From Thermomicrobiales bacterium (lineage in GTDB: Bacteria; Chloroflexota; Chloroflexia; Thermomicrobiales; UBA6265), in the NCBI GenBank assembly GCA_023957115.1, contig JAMLHN010000027.1, forward strand, positions 1-61,102: DNA of 61,102 bases, given 5' to 3'. Positions within the stretch are counted from its first letter, which is position 1. Each line of letters starts with the position of its first letter. Shown here piece by piece: positions 1-9,518 of this stretch. A program made the position numbers and the translations under genes. The notes under the pieces were generated by a model. It was not told the origin of the DNA and searched no databases. It worked only from the letters and a program-made list of their open reading frames with translations.

Positions 1-167
1 CTGATCCAGTTGCCGGATCGATCTCCCCACCAAAGCGCTGCCTCTGCCCCGGCGAAGATCGCAGTTGTGAGGACGAATCCCCGAGCGACGCCGAGCTTGG
101 CGCCGATATAGCCGATCAGCGCAATGATCCCGACAAAGATCAGACTCAGCATGAGGGATTCGGACAC
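1..167 (-). CDS. Partial small membrane protein (N-terminus only)
   Basis: Only the N-terminal 55 or so residues lie in the window; the gene runs off the left edge. The visible part starts M-S-E-S-L-M-L-S and gives a hydrophobic segment (LSLIFVGIIALIGYIGAKLG), a short basic stretch, then a second hydrophobic segment. This resembles the start of a CvpA-like or other small multi-helix membrane protein, but too little is visible to name a family. I chose the GTG at 165-167 because a weak purine-rich site (GGAAAG) precedes it; an ATG at 150-152 is the alternative. It lies downstream of, and on the same strand as, the solute-binding protein gene, separated by a terminator. Confidence 0.5.
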   Translation of the reverse strand, partial: MSESLMLSLIFVGIIALIGYIGAKLGVARGFVLTTAIFAGAEAALWWGDRSGNWI

Positions 168-277
168 CGGCGTCGCTTTCCAATCGCGGCGTATCGTTCG
201 GCCCACATTCTACGCAATTGCGAACGTTCACCGTTCCCGCGATCGTAGTGCACATCTGAAAGACCGGCAAAAAGCAC

Positions 278-307
278 GAATGCACCCCGGTATGTTGGGG
301 CGCATTC
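278..307 (-). terminator. Rho-independent terminator after the solute-binding protein gene
   Basis: On the minus strand a stem of GAATGC-x-CCCC type (one A/C mismatch, 8-nt loop) is followed within a few bases by a TTTTT run (complement of 269-273). It lies about 30 bp past the stop of the gene at 339. Confidence 0.7.
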
Positions 308-338
308 ATGAATATGGGCGAAGGTTTCGTGTGCGACG

Positions 339-2129
339 CTACTGGGCCAGCACGACATCCTTGTCGAACAACACCGGGAGCCGGCCGGTCCACGGTCCCT
401 GACGCGTTCCCTGCAGAGCTGGATTCTGCACATACATCTGGACCCAGTACCCGAGCGGCACATAGACCGCGTTCTCGAGCAGGAGCTGCTCCGCCTGGGC
501 ATACTGCTCGTTGCGGGCTGCCTCGTCCTGTTCTTCCTCGGCCTCGTTCACCAGATCCTGAAAGCTCGTCGCGGCCGCGCCCGGATCGAAATCCCCGGAT
601 GGCTCCAGCTCGCCATTCCAGTTGAACACGCCCGACATAGCCGCAGCATCCGGCGCGCCGACAACCGAAAGCAAATGCGGCGTGTTGTAGATATTCCACC
701 ACCAGACGATATCGAACTGGCTGCCTCCGTTGTCCGCGGTCTGGTCGATGATCTGCTGCATCGTAAGCGATGTGTCGTGCACGATCTCGATACCGCTATT
801 GTCCGTGATCATCGACAACAAAGCGGCTGCGCGGGCTTTATCCGAATCGGAATCCTCGGAGGGCTGGAAGTAGGTGATGGTGGGAAGTCCCTCGCCGTTC
901 GGGAATCCAGCGGCTTCGAGCAATGACCTCGCGTCATCGGCATCGAAGCCGATACCGTCCGGCGAGGTGTAGTTGGCAATCGTTCCCAGCACCGGTGGCA
1001 ACATCGCGGTACCGGGAGCCCAGGTACCCTCCCAGATCTCGTTGGCCCAGACATCGCGATCGATCGCGCGCGCGATCGCACGGCGAACACGCACATCGTT
1101 GAACGGCTCCTGATTGAAGTCCATTCCGATTGCCCGCACACTGCCCTGGGGTTCGATTCTCACGAGCTGGCTGCTCAGCGATTCATCGCCGTTGACCGTT
1201 TCGAGCAGCGACAACGGTACGTCCGCCGAAATCGCCTCGTTGGCTTGGAACATCTCGAGTGCGGCGTTCGCGGCGTCCGGACCCGTCAGGAAGACCCAGG
1301 TCAGCTCCGAAAGGGACGGCGAGTTGCCGTCCCAATGGTTCGGATTCGGGGTCATGACCAGCTGGGTCGCCGGGTCGAAATCGGAGAACTGCCAAGGGCC
1401 CGTACCGGCGCCCCCGAGGACGAACTCGTCGTCGCCAAGCTCTTCGACCACCGCCGGATCGACAACTGACCACACATACGACGCCAGCATCGAGGGGAAG
1501 AACGTATAGGCGTCGTTGAGAGAGATGGCGACGGTCAGGTCGTCGATCTTTTCGAATCCGATATCGGTCGAATTCCCAGCGATATAGTCGTCGTATCCCT
1601 CGACCAGAGACATGAAGTCGGCCATCGGAGAGAGATTCGATGGGTCGAGCGCCCGCTGCCAGCTGAAGAGGAACGCGTCGGCATTGACCGGGTTTCCGGA
1701 TGCAAAGGTCAGATCGGGCTTGATCCTGAACGTATACGTTTCGCCGTCATCGCTGAGCTCAGAGCTCTCGGCCAGATCGAACTCCACCGCGCCGTTCTGG
1801 TCATACCGCAAGAGACCGCCCCAGACATTGGGAAACATGACCCAGAACGGTCCCCAGTTGACGGTGCGGTGCGGGTCGAGGGTAACCGGTTGTCCATAGG
1901 GATCGAACGGGATCGTGAGGCTCGCGTCGGTGACGATGTCGTCCTGGAAACGAACAACAGCCGCCGTACGCCCGCCCGGCGCTGCCGATGCCGATCCGAA
2001 ACGAGCGGTTGCGACGGCAGCGGTCGCGATGGCCGACCAACGCATGAGGTCGCGGCGTGTCGGGTTCGGGCACGTCTTGCGAAACGTCTCGAACAATCGG
2101 TCGAGCTCAGCTCGGTTGGACCGGGTCAT
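339..2129 (-). CDS. ABC transporter substrate-binding protein, family 5 (peptide/nickel type)
   Basis: 596 residues, the usual size for extracytoplasmic DppA/OppA-type binding proteins that deliver peptides or similar solutes to an ABC permease. Residues 24-50 carry a twin-arginine signal (T-R-R-D-L-M-R then a hydrophobic Ala/Thr-rich stretch), so Tat export in folded form is likely. Family features include the early LTFASGNPVNADAFLFSW region and the later VRRAIARAIDR motif typical of SBP_bac_5. The frame is open further upstream, but the ATG at 2127-2129 has an AGGAG eight bases before it and begins the signal peptide, so I took it as the start. No permease or ATPase genes adjoin it; the ligand cannot be told from sequence. 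Confidence 0.9.
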   Translation of the reverse strand: MTRSNRAELDRLFETFRKTCPNPTRRDLMRWSAIATAAVATARFGSASAAPGGRTAAVVRFQDDIVTDASLTIPFDPYGQPVTLDPHRTVNWGPFWVMFPNVWGGLLRYDQNGAVEFDLAESSELSDDGETYTFRIKPDLTFASGNPVNADAFLFSWQRALDPSNLSPMADFMSLVEGYDDYIAGNSTDIGFEKIDDLTVAISLNDAYTFFPSMLASYVWSVVDPAVVEELGDDEFVLGGAGTGPWQFSDFDPATQLVMTPNPNHWDGNSPSLSELTWVFLTGPDAANAALEMFQANEAISADVPLSLLETVNGDESLSSQLVRIEPQGSVRAIGMDFNQEPFNDVRVRRAIARAIDRDVWANEIWEGTWAPGTAMLPPVLGTIANYTSPDGIGFDADDARSLLEAAGFPNGEGLPTITYFQPSEDSDSDKARAAALLSMITDNSGIEIVHDTSLTMQQIIDQTADNGGSQFDIVWWWNIYNTPHLLSVVGAPDAAAMSGVFNWNGELEPSGDFDPGAAATSFQDLVNEAEEEQDEAARNEQYAQAEQLLLENAVYVPLGYWVQMYVQNPALQGTRQGPWTGRLPVLFDKDVVLAQ

Positions 2130-2332
2130 TTCAGTCTGCTCCTCGATCGGCACGTGCGCCCTCCCTTCGAGCGTCGGTTCGTGATGTCGAATTTTTCTCA
2201 AGTGGCTTAGCTGCATCTCGGCGATATGCGCCATGCGACCCCAAATCCTACGCCATCCGCGTGAAATTGGTCCGTCGTTGACGTAGAAACGACCGGCGCG
2301 CGTTCCTCGTTTCGCGCAAACGAGCGGTCCAA

Positions 2333-3391
2333 TCAGTCGACGATGGCATAGCTGCGCGAACCGGCATCGTTCAGAAACGCCGCCAGCAGGTCGACACATG
2401 CCTGGATATCGGAGATACGCGCCATCTCGTTCACTGTGTGCGCATACCGGGTGGGAATGGACAAGGTGAAGGCGGCATTCCCACCGCGCGCCAGGGCCGT
2501 TGCCCCGGCATCGGTTCCACCGCGAGGCAGAAACTCATATTGATACGGAATCCCATTGGCTTCCGCCAGATCGCGAAAATGGTCGACCAGCTTTGGGTTC
2601 GGGATCACGGATGAATCGAAATACTTGAGTCCCGCGCCTTTGCCAAGCTGCGTCACATACTCCTGCGGTTTCATTCCCGGGAAGTCCAGGGCCAACGTGA
2701 TGTCGATCGCAATCGATATATCGGGATCGGAGGTAAACGCGGCCACGCGTGCCCCGCGAAGTCCCACCTCTTCCTGCGTGGTCGCAACCGCGTGGATCTC
2801 GGCGGAGGCGCCCTGCGCCCGGCGAAGCGCCTCGAGCATCACGTAAACCCCAACCCGGTCATCGAGTGACTTCGACATCACCGAATCGCCGACCACCTCG
2901 AGCGTCCGATCCATCGTGACCTGATCGCCGACCTCGACGATCTCGTTGACAGCGTCTGCGGTCATGCCGAGGTCGATGAAGAGATCGGAGGTTTTGATCT
3001 TGGTGTTCTCGGTTCCATCGAGCAAATGTGCCGGTTTGGTCGAGATCATGAACGCGCCGCGATGCGGCGTGCCCGACCGGTCCCAGACGATTACGCGTTG
3101 CGCTGGAAGCACTTGAACGTCGAACCCTCCAACGGCCTGTACGCGTAGGAACCCCTGGTCGTCGATATGCGAAACGAGAAAGCCGATCTCATCGGTATGC
3201 GCGGCCAGCATGACCGTTGGACCGCCCGAACCCTTGTGGATTCCGGTGACATTGCCAAACGGATCCACCGTCACTTCGTCGGAGATCGGCGCCAGCTCAT
3301 CCCGCACGATCGCGGCAATCTTGCCCTCTCGCCCGGAGATGCCCGGCGTCTCGCAGAGACGCTTCAACAACGCGATGTTTAGATCCGACAT
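2333..3391 (-). CDS. M42 family metallopeptidase (glutamyl aminopeptidase / endoglucanase M type)
   Basis: 352 residues, normal for the M42 family of cytosolic dinuclear-zinc aminopeptidases that form tetrahedral dodecamers and trim peptides. Zinc-ligand and catalytic motifs are in order: AAHTDEIGF (first His/Asp) near residue 65, SLDDR near 177 with the bridging Asp, TQEEVGLRG near 210 with the catalytic Glu pair, and AIDITLA near 230 with a further Asp. The final His is in the RYAHT stretch near 315. The start is supported by an AGGAG about seven bases upstream. It lies between the DUF3352 gene and a peptide-binding protein on the same strand, which would fit peptide uptake and breakdown, though co-transcription is not shown. 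Confidence 0.92.
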   Translation of the reverse strand: MSDLNIALLKRLCETPGISGREGKIAAIVRDELAPISDEVTVDPFGNVTGIHKGSGGPTVMLAAHTDEIGFLVSHIDDQGFLRVQAVGGFDVQVLPAQRVIVWDRSGTPHRGAFMISTKPAHLLDGTENTKIKTSDLFIDLGMTADAVNEIVEVGDQVTMDRTLEVVGDSVMSKSLDDRVGVYVMLEALRRAQGASAEIHAVATTQEEVGLRGARVAAFTSDPDISIAIDITLALDFPGMKPQEYVTQLGKGAGLKYFDSSVIPNPKLVDHFRDLAEANGIPYQYEFLPRGGTDAGATALARGGNAAFTLSIPTRYAHTVNEMARISDIQACVDLLAAFLNDAGSRSYAIVD

Positions 3392-3443
3392 GCTTTGCTC
3401 CTGCGTAGGTCCAGCCGAGCGCGCGCGTCACTCACACGAACCT

Positions 3444-5324
3444 TCAATTCGATCCAATCATCAAAATGCCCGAGACATGCTGGACATTGTCCTGGTGGTA
3501 TCCAACCGCCGCCAACGGTCCGGGGATTCGATCGACGAGCAGATGTTGAATCCCTTCACCACCTCCGAACAGACCGGCAAAGACCGAACAGGCAGTCGAC
3601 GCAATCCAGTCCGCAGGCTCGATGCGCGGTACCGCCACCGGCGTGGCACCCGTCCCCGCGGCAGCGCCGATCAAACACGATGCAAGGGGGTTGTCCACGC
3701 GTGACCCGATCAAATCGAAGAGTTGAGGGGCAAACGCTGCTCCAATCGAGGCAAGATCGATATAGAGCACGCCATCATAGGCAGCGGGAAGCTCCGACAG
3801 CGCAGCTTGATACGCGGGAGTATCGGCCAGCGCCTCAGTCACCGGGATGGCCATCGTTTCGATCCCGTCTCCCAGGCCGATCATCAATTGGTCGTCGACA
3901 ACGCCATATTGGAACGTAGTGGGGACGACGCCGGTATTCAGCGAGATATCATTGACCGTTTGTCCATCGACCGAGGATGTGGTCACGCTCACCGTGTTCG
4001 ATCCGACCGACTGCAACAGCGGTCCAACGCTCGTTACGGCCACCGAAACGCGGTCCGGGTCGGTCAGCTCGGAGGCGATGACCGCTGAGCTCGAAAAGAC
4101 ATTCTGTGGATTCACGTCGAATAGCGCAACGCCGTACTCGCCGGATAACTGGTCCAGCAGATCGGTCTTGACATTGAAGCCGGCAATCATCGAGAGAAAG
4201 CCAAACTGGGTTTCCGCATCGATATCCGAAAGATCGACCTCGCCACCGCCTATGAATGATGCCAGGTAGGAGAGCAGGAGATTTTGTACCTGCTCGATGG
4301 CCCAGGTCTCACCGAGATCGGTCCCGGCCACCATCGCCTGGGTGGTCGCCGGCACGCTGGCCGCGAAATCGGGAATGTCCTGTATGGTCGTATCTGGGGC
4401 GAGAGGCGATTCGAGCGGCTGAGAAACCGATTCGAACCGTAATCCTGCATCATCTGCGGCAACGGTGAAGAGCGTCTCTCCCAATGGTGCGTCGATCGTC
4501 GCCAGCAAGCTCGATTCCGGGTTGATCGTTGTCAGGATCTCGGGCAACGAGGCGCCGTTCACGTAGCCGAAGAGAAGTCGCTCGGACGGAAGCAGCGCGT
4601 GAAGATCCTGGAATTCCGCGAGGTCGCCGAGCGCCGGAATCTCTCCGTCGATGACGGCAATGAATGGAACGAGGTCATCGAATCGCTGCCCAAGCAGGAT
4701 ATAGTCTCCTGTAAAGGCAACAACTCGCGGCGTGCCGTCCGCAAGCGATTCCGGATCTGTGTTGCTGAGGATGATCGCGTCGCCAACCGTTTCTCGACCG
4801 ACCGTCTGGCCGGCCGCTTCGACGTTTGCCGTGTACCAATCCTCGATCAAAGCGCGCGCCTTGCCGGCCTCCCGCGGGTGCAGAACCACAACCGCGCTGG
4901 CAGCGACGCCACCGGCGACAAGACTTGGGTCGACATCGTCCAGTTGGAGACTCGCGGCCAGGTCAGCCTGCCAAAGGCTCGTCACGGCAATTCCAGCCTC
5001 GCCTTCCAACACGGTCCGCGTGTCCGAAGGCAATCTGGCCAGAAGACTCGCCAGCGTTTCGGCAATACCCGAGACGATTCCGCCAGCTCCCGGCAGCAGC
5101 ATCTCCGCCGTCAATCCCGCAGCCTTGACGTACTGATCGCCACCGGCATCGAATTCGGTCGCCAGGTAGAGCGGCACACCGGGAGGCATGACGCCGGCGA
5201 GTGGTGCGGAAACCGAGTCCTCGATCGCAACGGGCGTTGCGTCCTGCGCGATGGCCACAGCCAGCGGCGCGGCCAGCAGGAACGCGGCCAACAGAAAGAG
5301 CACGCGGAAGCGGGATCGAGCCAT
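3444..5324 (-). CDS. DUF3352-type exported protein
   Basis: 626 residues. The chosen ATG at 5322-5324 starts a clear Sec signal peptide (MARSRFRVLFLLAAFLLAAP, then an A-I-A-Q-D cleavage-type site) and has AGAGGTGA just upstream; the frame is open for 15 more codons but these look non-coding. The mature part is acidic, rich in Ala, Leu and Asp, with repeated phrases such as VAFTGDYILLG, FGYVNGASLPEI and GVLYIDLASIGA, the pattern of DUF3352 proteins, extracellular proteins of unknown function seen in Chloroflexota and cyanobacteria. There is no recognisable catalytic motif. It ends 52 bp before the M42 peptidase start. Confidence 0.75.
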   Translation of the reverse strand: MARSRFRVLFLLAAFLLAAPLAVAIAQDATPVAIEDSVSAPLAGVMPPGVPLYLATEFDAGGDQYVKAAGLTAEMLLPGAGGIVSGIAETLASLLARLPSDTRTVLEGEAGIAVTSLWQADLAASLQLDDVDPSLVAGGVAASAVVVLHPREAGKARALIEDWYTANVEAAGQTVGRETVGDAIILSNTDPESLADGTPRVVAFTGDYILLGQRFDDLVPFIAVIDGEIPALGDLAEFQDLHALLPSERLLFGYVNGASLPEILTTINPESSLLATIDAPLGETLFTVAADDAGLRFESVSQPLESPLAPDTTIQDIPDFAASVPATTQAMVAGTDLGETWAIEQVQNLLLSYLASFIGGGEVDLSDIDAETQFGFLSMIAGFNVKTDLLDQLSGEYGVALFDVNPQNVFSSSAVIASELTDPDRVSVAVTSVGPLLQSVGSNTVSVTTSSVDGQTVNDISLNTGVVPTTFQYGVVDDQLMIGLGDGIETMAIPVTEALADTPAYQAALSELPAAYDGVLYIDLASIGAAFAPQLFDLIGSRVDNPLASCLIGAAAGTGATPVAVPRIEPADWIASTACSVFAGLFGGGEGIQHLLVDRIPGPLAAVGYHQDNVQHVSGILMIGSN

Positions 5325-5386
5325 GATGTCACCTCTTGGATACGCGATCCGGCTCGACCGAACCGGCATGCTGCACGACGGCAGGA

Positions 5387-5521
5387 TCAGTCCTGCATCT
5401 TTTCGTCGACACCAGTCGCGATACTAAACACGATCATGAACATAGCCGCCAGCAATCCGATGATGATGGCAATCGCTCCGAACATGACAACAGCCGAGAG
5501 AATCCCTTTGATGATCTCCAT
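5387..5521 (-). CDS. Small single-pass membrane protein, 44 residues
   Basis: A short open frame not covered by any longer gene. It reads M-E-I-I-K-G-I-L-S-A-V-V-M-F-G-A-I, continues with Ile, Leu, Ala and Met residues for about 30 positions, and ends with a charged tail (VDEKMQD). This is one clean transmembrane helix with a short polar C-terminus. A GGAG lies five bases before the ATG. It sits alone between the clpB terminator-like hairpin and the DUF3352 gene, same strand. No family is recognised; the evidence is the hydrophobic pattern, the ribosome binding site and the gap it fills. Confidence 0.5.
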   Translation of the reverse strand: MEIIKGILSAVVMFGAIAIIIGLLAAMFMIVFSIATGVDEKMQD

Positions 5522-5601
5522 CGAACTCCATCCATCGCTGAGACGGCACTTCTGTTGCAAAGTATATGGCGGTCGCGCCCACGCGCCCGCCGCGTATGAA
5601 G

Positions 5602-5631
5602 ATGCCCCGAACGCTCGCGCGTCCGGGGCAT
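5602..5631 (-). terminator. Stem-loop after clpB
   Basis: ATGCCCCG pairs perfectly with CGGGGCAT around a GC-rich loop, 16 bp past the clpB stop. There is no strong T-run, so it may be a weak or Rho-assisted terminator. Confidence 0.5.
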
Positions 5632-5646
5632 TCGTATGCCAGTGGA

Positions 5647-8253
5647 TCAGGCGAGGAGGGGAGCCTCGGTGAGGCTCGCTTTGAAGGTCAAGTCCCCGCC
5701 GTCGTTGTCGACCACGACCGTTTCGCCGTCGTGGATCTCGCCCTTGATGACCTTGATCGAGAGCGGATCCAGAACCTCTTTCTGGATTACCCGCTTGAGC
5801 GGCCGGGCGCCGTAGACCGGATCGTACCCCTTGTTCGCCAGCAGCTCACGCGCTCCGCTGGTGAGCTGAAGCTCGATCTGGCGCTCACGTAGCCGGTCAG
5901 CCACGGTCTTGAGCTGGATCTCGACCACCTCGGCCAGCTGTTTGCGACTGAGCGACTTGAAGACCACGATCTCGTCGATTCGGTTGAGCAGCTCCGGCCG
6001 GAACGATGCCTGCAGCACCTCCATCACCTTGGCGCGCATTTCGTCGTCATTGCCGGCCAGCGACGTAATGTAGTGCGACCCGAGATTGGACGTCATGATG
6101 ATGATCGTATTCTTGAAATCGACCGTTCGGCCCTGTCCGTCCGTCAGCCGCCCGTCATCGAGCAGTTGCAGCAGGACGTTGAAGACATCCGGATGCGCTT
6201 TCTCGATCTCATCGAGCAGGATCACGCTGAATGGCCGGCGACGAACCGCCTCGGTTAGCTGCCCGCCCTCGTCGTAGCCGACATATCCAGGAGGCGCTCC
6301 GATCAACCGGCTGACCGAGTGCTTTTCCATGTACTCGGACATGTCAATACGCGTCAACGCCTGTTCGTCATCGAAGAGCACTTCCGCTAGCGCCCGCGCC
6401 AGCTCCGTCTTGCCGACACCGGTCGGTCCGAGGAAGAGGAAGCTGCCGATGGGTTTGTTCGGATCCGAGAGACCGGCACGAGACCGGCGAATCGCCGACG
6501 CGACCGCATCGACCGCTTCGTCCTGCCCGACGACCCGCTCGTGCAGGCGATCCTCCAGGTGGAGCAGCTTCTCGATCTCGCCTTCCATCAGCCGGTTGGC
6601 GGGAATGCCTGTCCAGCGACTGACGACATCGGCGATGTCTTCGGCGTCGACCTCCTCCTTGAGCAGCTTGCCGCTCGATTGCAACCGCTCCAGATCGGCT
6701 TCCGCCGTTCTGATCTGTTCCTGAATCTCGACCATCTTGCCGTATTGCAGCTGAGCCGCACGGTTCAGGTCGTATTCACGCTGCGCCTGTTCGATTTCGA
6801 CGCGAGTCTGATCGAGCTGATTCCGCAGCTCGGAAATGGTGGTCAGCGCCTCGCGCTCTTGATCCCACTTCGAGCGGAGCGCGTCGCGCTCCTCCTGCAG
6901 ACTAGCGAGCTCGCCTTCCAGCGCGCCCAAACGCTGCCGGGTGGCGTCGTCCTTTTCCTTCTTGAGCGCCTCACGCTCGATTTCGAGCTGCATGATGCGC
7001 CGCTCGATCTCGTCAAGCTCGACCGGCATCGAGGTGATCTCCATGCGGAGTCGCGACGCCGCCTCGTCGACCAGGTCGATCGCCTTGTCCGGCAAGAACC
7101 GGTCAGAAATGAAGCGATTCGAAAGGACTGCCGCCGATACGAGCGCGGAATCGAGAATCTTCACCTTGTGGTGGACCTCGTACCGCTCGCGCAGGCCGCG
7201 TAGAATCGAAATCGTGTCTTCGACCGACGGCTCGCCAACGTAGACCGGCTGGAATCGCCGTTCGAGGGCCGCATCCTTCTCGATGTACTTGCGGTATTCG
7301 TCGAGCGTGGTCGCGCCGATCGCGCTGAGCTCGCCACGGGCCAGCATCGGTTTGAGCAAGTTGGCCGCATCCATCGAGCCTTCAGCCGCCCCGGCGCCAA
7401 TCACCGTGTGCAGCTCGTCGATGAAGAGGATGATCTGTCCCTCGGCCTGGGCAACTTCCTTCAGCACAGCCTTGAGGCGTTCCTCGAACTCGCCACGGAA
7501 TTTGGCTCCAGCAACCAACGCGCCCATATCGAGCGCGATGACCCGCTTGTCCTTCAATCCCTCGGGAACGTCACCCCGGACGATACGCTGGGCCAGACCT
7601 TCGACGATGGCCGTCTTCCCAACCCCGGGCTCACCGATCAACACCGGGTTGTTCTTGGTTCGACGGGAGAGCACCTGGATCACCCGGCGAATCTCCTCGT
7701 CGCGGCCAATGACCGGATCGAGCTTGCCCTGCTCGGCGAGCTTGGTCAGATCCTGCCCGTATTTCTCGAGCGATTGGTACTTCTCTTCCGGATTCTGGTC
7801 GGTCACGCGCTGGCCGCCGCGGACCTCCTTGAGCGCGTCCCGAACCTTCTCCTCGGTCACGCCGTTTCGATTCAGCAATTTGGCGACGTCGGACGACGTA
7901 TTGTCGAGCATGGCGAGCAGAAAGTGCTCGGTGCTGGTGTATTCATCGCCGAACTGGGCCGCGATCCGGTTGGCATCCTCGAGGAGTTTGGCCGTCGCGT
8001 TGCTCAGACGTGCTTCGGCGCTATGCTGCAACTTCGGCAACGCGTTGACCGCCTGGTCTACGGCAATCGCCAGATTGCGCGGATCGAGCCCCATCTTCAG
8101 AATGACTTGCGGCACGACCCCATCGGACTGATTCAGCAATGCCTGCAACACCAGTTCCGGTTCCAGCTGGGCAATGCGTAGCTCTCTGGTGCGTTGCTGG
8201 GCAGCGCCGAGCGCTTGTTGCGCCTTCTCGGTATATCCCTGATTCATGCTCAT
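5647..8253 (-). CDS. clpB: ATP-dependent disaggregase ClpB
   Basis: 868 residues, full length for ClpB, the hexameric AAA+ machine that threads aggregated proteins through its pore together with DnaK. Seen in order: the Clp N-domain (1-150), AAA1 with Walker A GEPGVGKT at 207-214 and the arginine-finger region, a long coiled-coil middle domain from about 410 to 530 (heptad Leu/Glu/Arg), then AAA2 with Walker A GPTGVGKT near 610 and Walker [12 protein letters not shown]. The C-terminus has the typical [12 protein letters not shown] segment. The middle domain separates ClpB from ClpA/C. GGGAG precedes the start by ten bases. It follows hspR by 75 bp and is probably in the same transcript under HspR control. 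Confidence 0.98.
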   Translation of the reverse strand: MSMNQGYTEKAQQALGAAQQRTRELRIAQLEPELVLQALLNQSDGVVPQVILKMGLDPRNLAIAVDQAVNALPKLQHSAEARLSNATAKLLEDANRIAAQFGDEYTSTEHFLLAMLDNTSSDVAKLLNRNGVTEEKVRDALKEVRGGQRVTDQNPEEKYQSLEKYGQDLTKLAEQGKLDPVIGRDEEIRRVIQVLSRRTKNNPVLIGEPGVGKTAIVEGLAQRIVRGDVPEGLKDKRVIALDMGALVAGAKFRGEFEERLKAVLKEVAQAEGQIILFIDELHTVIGAGAAEGSMDAANLLKPMLARGELSAIGATTLDEYRKYIEKDAALERRFQPVYVGEPSVEDTISILRGLRERYEVHHKVKILDSALVSAAVLSNRFISDRFLPDKAIDLVDEAASRLRMEITSMPVELDEIERRIMQLEIEREALKKEKDDATRQRLGALEGELASLQEERDALRSKWDQEREALTTISELRNQLDQTRVEIEQAQREYDLNRAAQLQYGKMVEIQEQIRTAEADLERLQSSGKLLKEEVDAEDIADVVSRWTGIPANRLMEGEIEKLLHLEDRLHERVVGQDEAVDAVASAIRRSRAGLSDPNKPIGSFLFLGPTGVGKTELARALAEVLFDDEQALTRIDMSEYMEKHSVSRLIGAPPGYVGYDEGGQLTEAVRRRPFSVILLDEIEKAHPDVFNVLLQLLDDGRLTDGQGRTVDFKNTIIIMTSNLGSHYITSLAGNDDEMRAKVMEVLQASFRPELLNRIDEIVVFKSLSRKQLAEVVEIQLKTVADRLRERQIELQLTSGARELLANKGYDPVYGARPLKRVIQKEVLDPLSIKVIKGEIHDGETVVVDNDGGDLTFKASLTEAPLLA

Positions 8254-8328
8254 ATCGTTCTGGCTCCCACTTCATCATGTTGAGAAAACGCCGCTTTGGA
8301 GCGACGTTTCCGGAGATTCATCTTCTGG

Positions 8329-8700
8329 TTATTCGCCTTGGTACCCGAGCCGGTTGAGCAAATCTGAGATCGTCGCTTCGAGCTCTCGACATTGCTCTTT
8401 GCCGGCATCTTCGCCGGAGCTGGAAAGCCGCTCGATCCGCTCGCGCAGCAATCGAAGCTCACGCGTGACCTCTAACGCAAGCTGGACCCCCGCCAGATTC
8501 AGCCCCCGGTCCTCGACCAGATGCTTGACCTGCCTCAGCCGCTCGATATCCTGATCAGAGTAGAGACGAAGATTCGTTACCGTACGTGAGGGCGCAATCA
8601 ACCCTTCACGCTCATATTTTCTGAGCGTCTGCGGGTGCATCTCGACGAGGCGAGCCGCAACGCTGATGACAAAGACTGGTTCGTTGATGCGAGCAGCCAT
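8329..8700 (-). CDS. hspR: HspR-type MerR family heat-shock repressor
   Basis: 123 residues. The N-terminal winged helix-turn-helix reads PVFVISVAARLVEMHPQTLR and is followed by KYEREGLIAPSRT, the HspR signature. A C-terminal helical stretch (LLRERIERLSS) follows, suitable for dimerisation. In Actinobacteria and Chloroflexota HspR represses dnaK and clpB operons by binding inverted CTTGAGT repeats (HAIR). I chose the ATG at 8698-8700 because GGAGG lies just ahead of it; an ATG 15 bases further upstream has none. A perfect -35 and a HAIR-like site lie upstream, so autoregulation is expected. clpB is the next gene downstream. Confidence 0.92.
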   Translation of the reverse strand: MAARINEPVFVISVAARLVEMHPQTLRKYEREGLIAPSRTVTNLRLYSDQDIERLRQVKHLVEDRGLNLAGVQLALEVTRELRLLRERIERLSSSGEDAGKEQCRELEATISDLLNRLGYQGE

Positions 8701-8729
8701 TGCTCCTCCGTTCATATTAACTAGTCGGA

Positions 8730-8758
8730 ATGATAAAGGTTGATACGATACGTGTCAA
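8730..8758 (-). promoter_or_regulatory. Housekeeping promoter of hspR-clpB
   Basis: On the minus strand TTGACA (complement of 8753-8758), a 17-bp spacer and TATCAT (complement of 8730-8735) form a near-consensus sigma-70 promoter 30 bp before the hspR start. Confidence 0.8.
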
Positions 8759-8759
8759 G
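8739..8759. promoter_or_regulatory. HAIR-like operator overlapping the hspR promoter
   Basis: The minus strand reads CTTGA-N11-TCAAC over 21 bp, the same total length as the HspR inverted repeat CTTGAGT-N7-ACTCAAG, with the outer CTTGA/TCAA bases kept and the inner ones degenerate. It covers the -35 box and most of the spacer, so a bound dimer would block polymerase. Confidence 0.65.
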
Positions 8760-8777
8760 TATCGATGGTGGAGGTCA

Positions 8778-9449
8778 ATGGAAAACCGGATGAAGATCTA
8801 CGCGCACAGAGGTATTTCCGGCAGATATCCGGAGAATACGCTGGCGGCATTCCGGGCGGCGCTGGAGGAAGGGGTTTACGGCGTCGAGCTGGATATTCAT
8901 GCTTCTGCCGACGGCATACCGGTGGTCATCCACGACGATAGTCTCGACCGAACGACCAATGCCTCCGGCTCCGTTCGCGATCTGACCGCCGCCGAGCTGG
9001 CGGCGCTCGATGCAGGGAACGGTCAAGGGGTACCGACCTTCGATGACGTCGTCACTTTGGCCCAGGGCCGGCTCCACTTCGACGTCGAAATCAAGGGAGC
9101 GAATTGCGAGCAAGGCGTACTAGATGTCCTGTCCCGAAATCCCGGGACGAAGGCGGCGATATCCTCGTTCGAATGGGATGTGCTGGCAAAGGTGCGTGCG
9201 ATTGCACCCGACGTCGAGCTCTGGGTGCTGACGTCAACCGTCACCGATGAAGCCATCGCAACCGCCAGGGAGCTCCAAGCGACGACATTGGCGGTCATGC
9301 ACCTCTCGATTTCACGAGAGACGTTCCAGCGGACGAGCGCGGCTGGTCTGGAGGTGATGGCCTGGACGGTCAATCGGAAATCCGAAGCCGATCGACTGCG
9401 CGACCTCGGAGTGGTCGCCATTTGTACCGATGACCCGAGATATCTCTAA
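8778..9449 (+). CDS. Glycerophosphodiester phosphodiesterase
   Basis: 223 residues, a cytosolic-type GDPD that hydrolyses glycerophosphodiesters to glycerol-3-phosphate and an alcohol. Visible motifs are AHRG at 9-12 (His10 and Arg11), PENT, the VELDIH pair (Glu37, Asp39) and VIHDD with His52. These form the usual Ca2+/Mg2+ site of the TIM barrel, ending with the MAWTVN and CTDDP motifs. There is no signal peptide. I chose the ATG at 8778 because GGAGGT lies immediately upstream, although the spacing is short (about 3 bases). It is transcribed divergently from hspR and could share the HspR operator region. Confidence 0.92.
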   Translation: MENRMKIYAHRGISGRYPENTLAAFRAALEEGVYGVELDIHASADGIPVVIHDDSLDRTTNASGSVRDLTAAELAALDAGNGQGVPTFDDVVTLAQGRLHFDVEIKGANCEQGVLDVLSRNPGTKAAISSFEWDVLAKVRAIAPDVELWVLTSTVTDEAIATARELQATTLAVMHLSISRETFQRTSAAGLEVMAWTVNRKSEADRLRDLGVVAICTDDPRYL

Positions 9450-9459
9450 TCGCGCATGA

Positions 9460-9490
9460 GACTGTCGGGTGGAGGCGCCACCCGACAGTC
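9460..9490. terminator. Bidirectional stem-loop between GDPD and coxM
   Basis: GACTGTCGGGTGG pairs perfectly with its complement across a 5-base loop, a 13-bp stem between two convergent genes. It has no flanking T-run on either side. Confidence 0.6.
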
Positions 9491-9518
9491 GTGCCATATG
9501 AGATAGCTCGGTTGCGAA

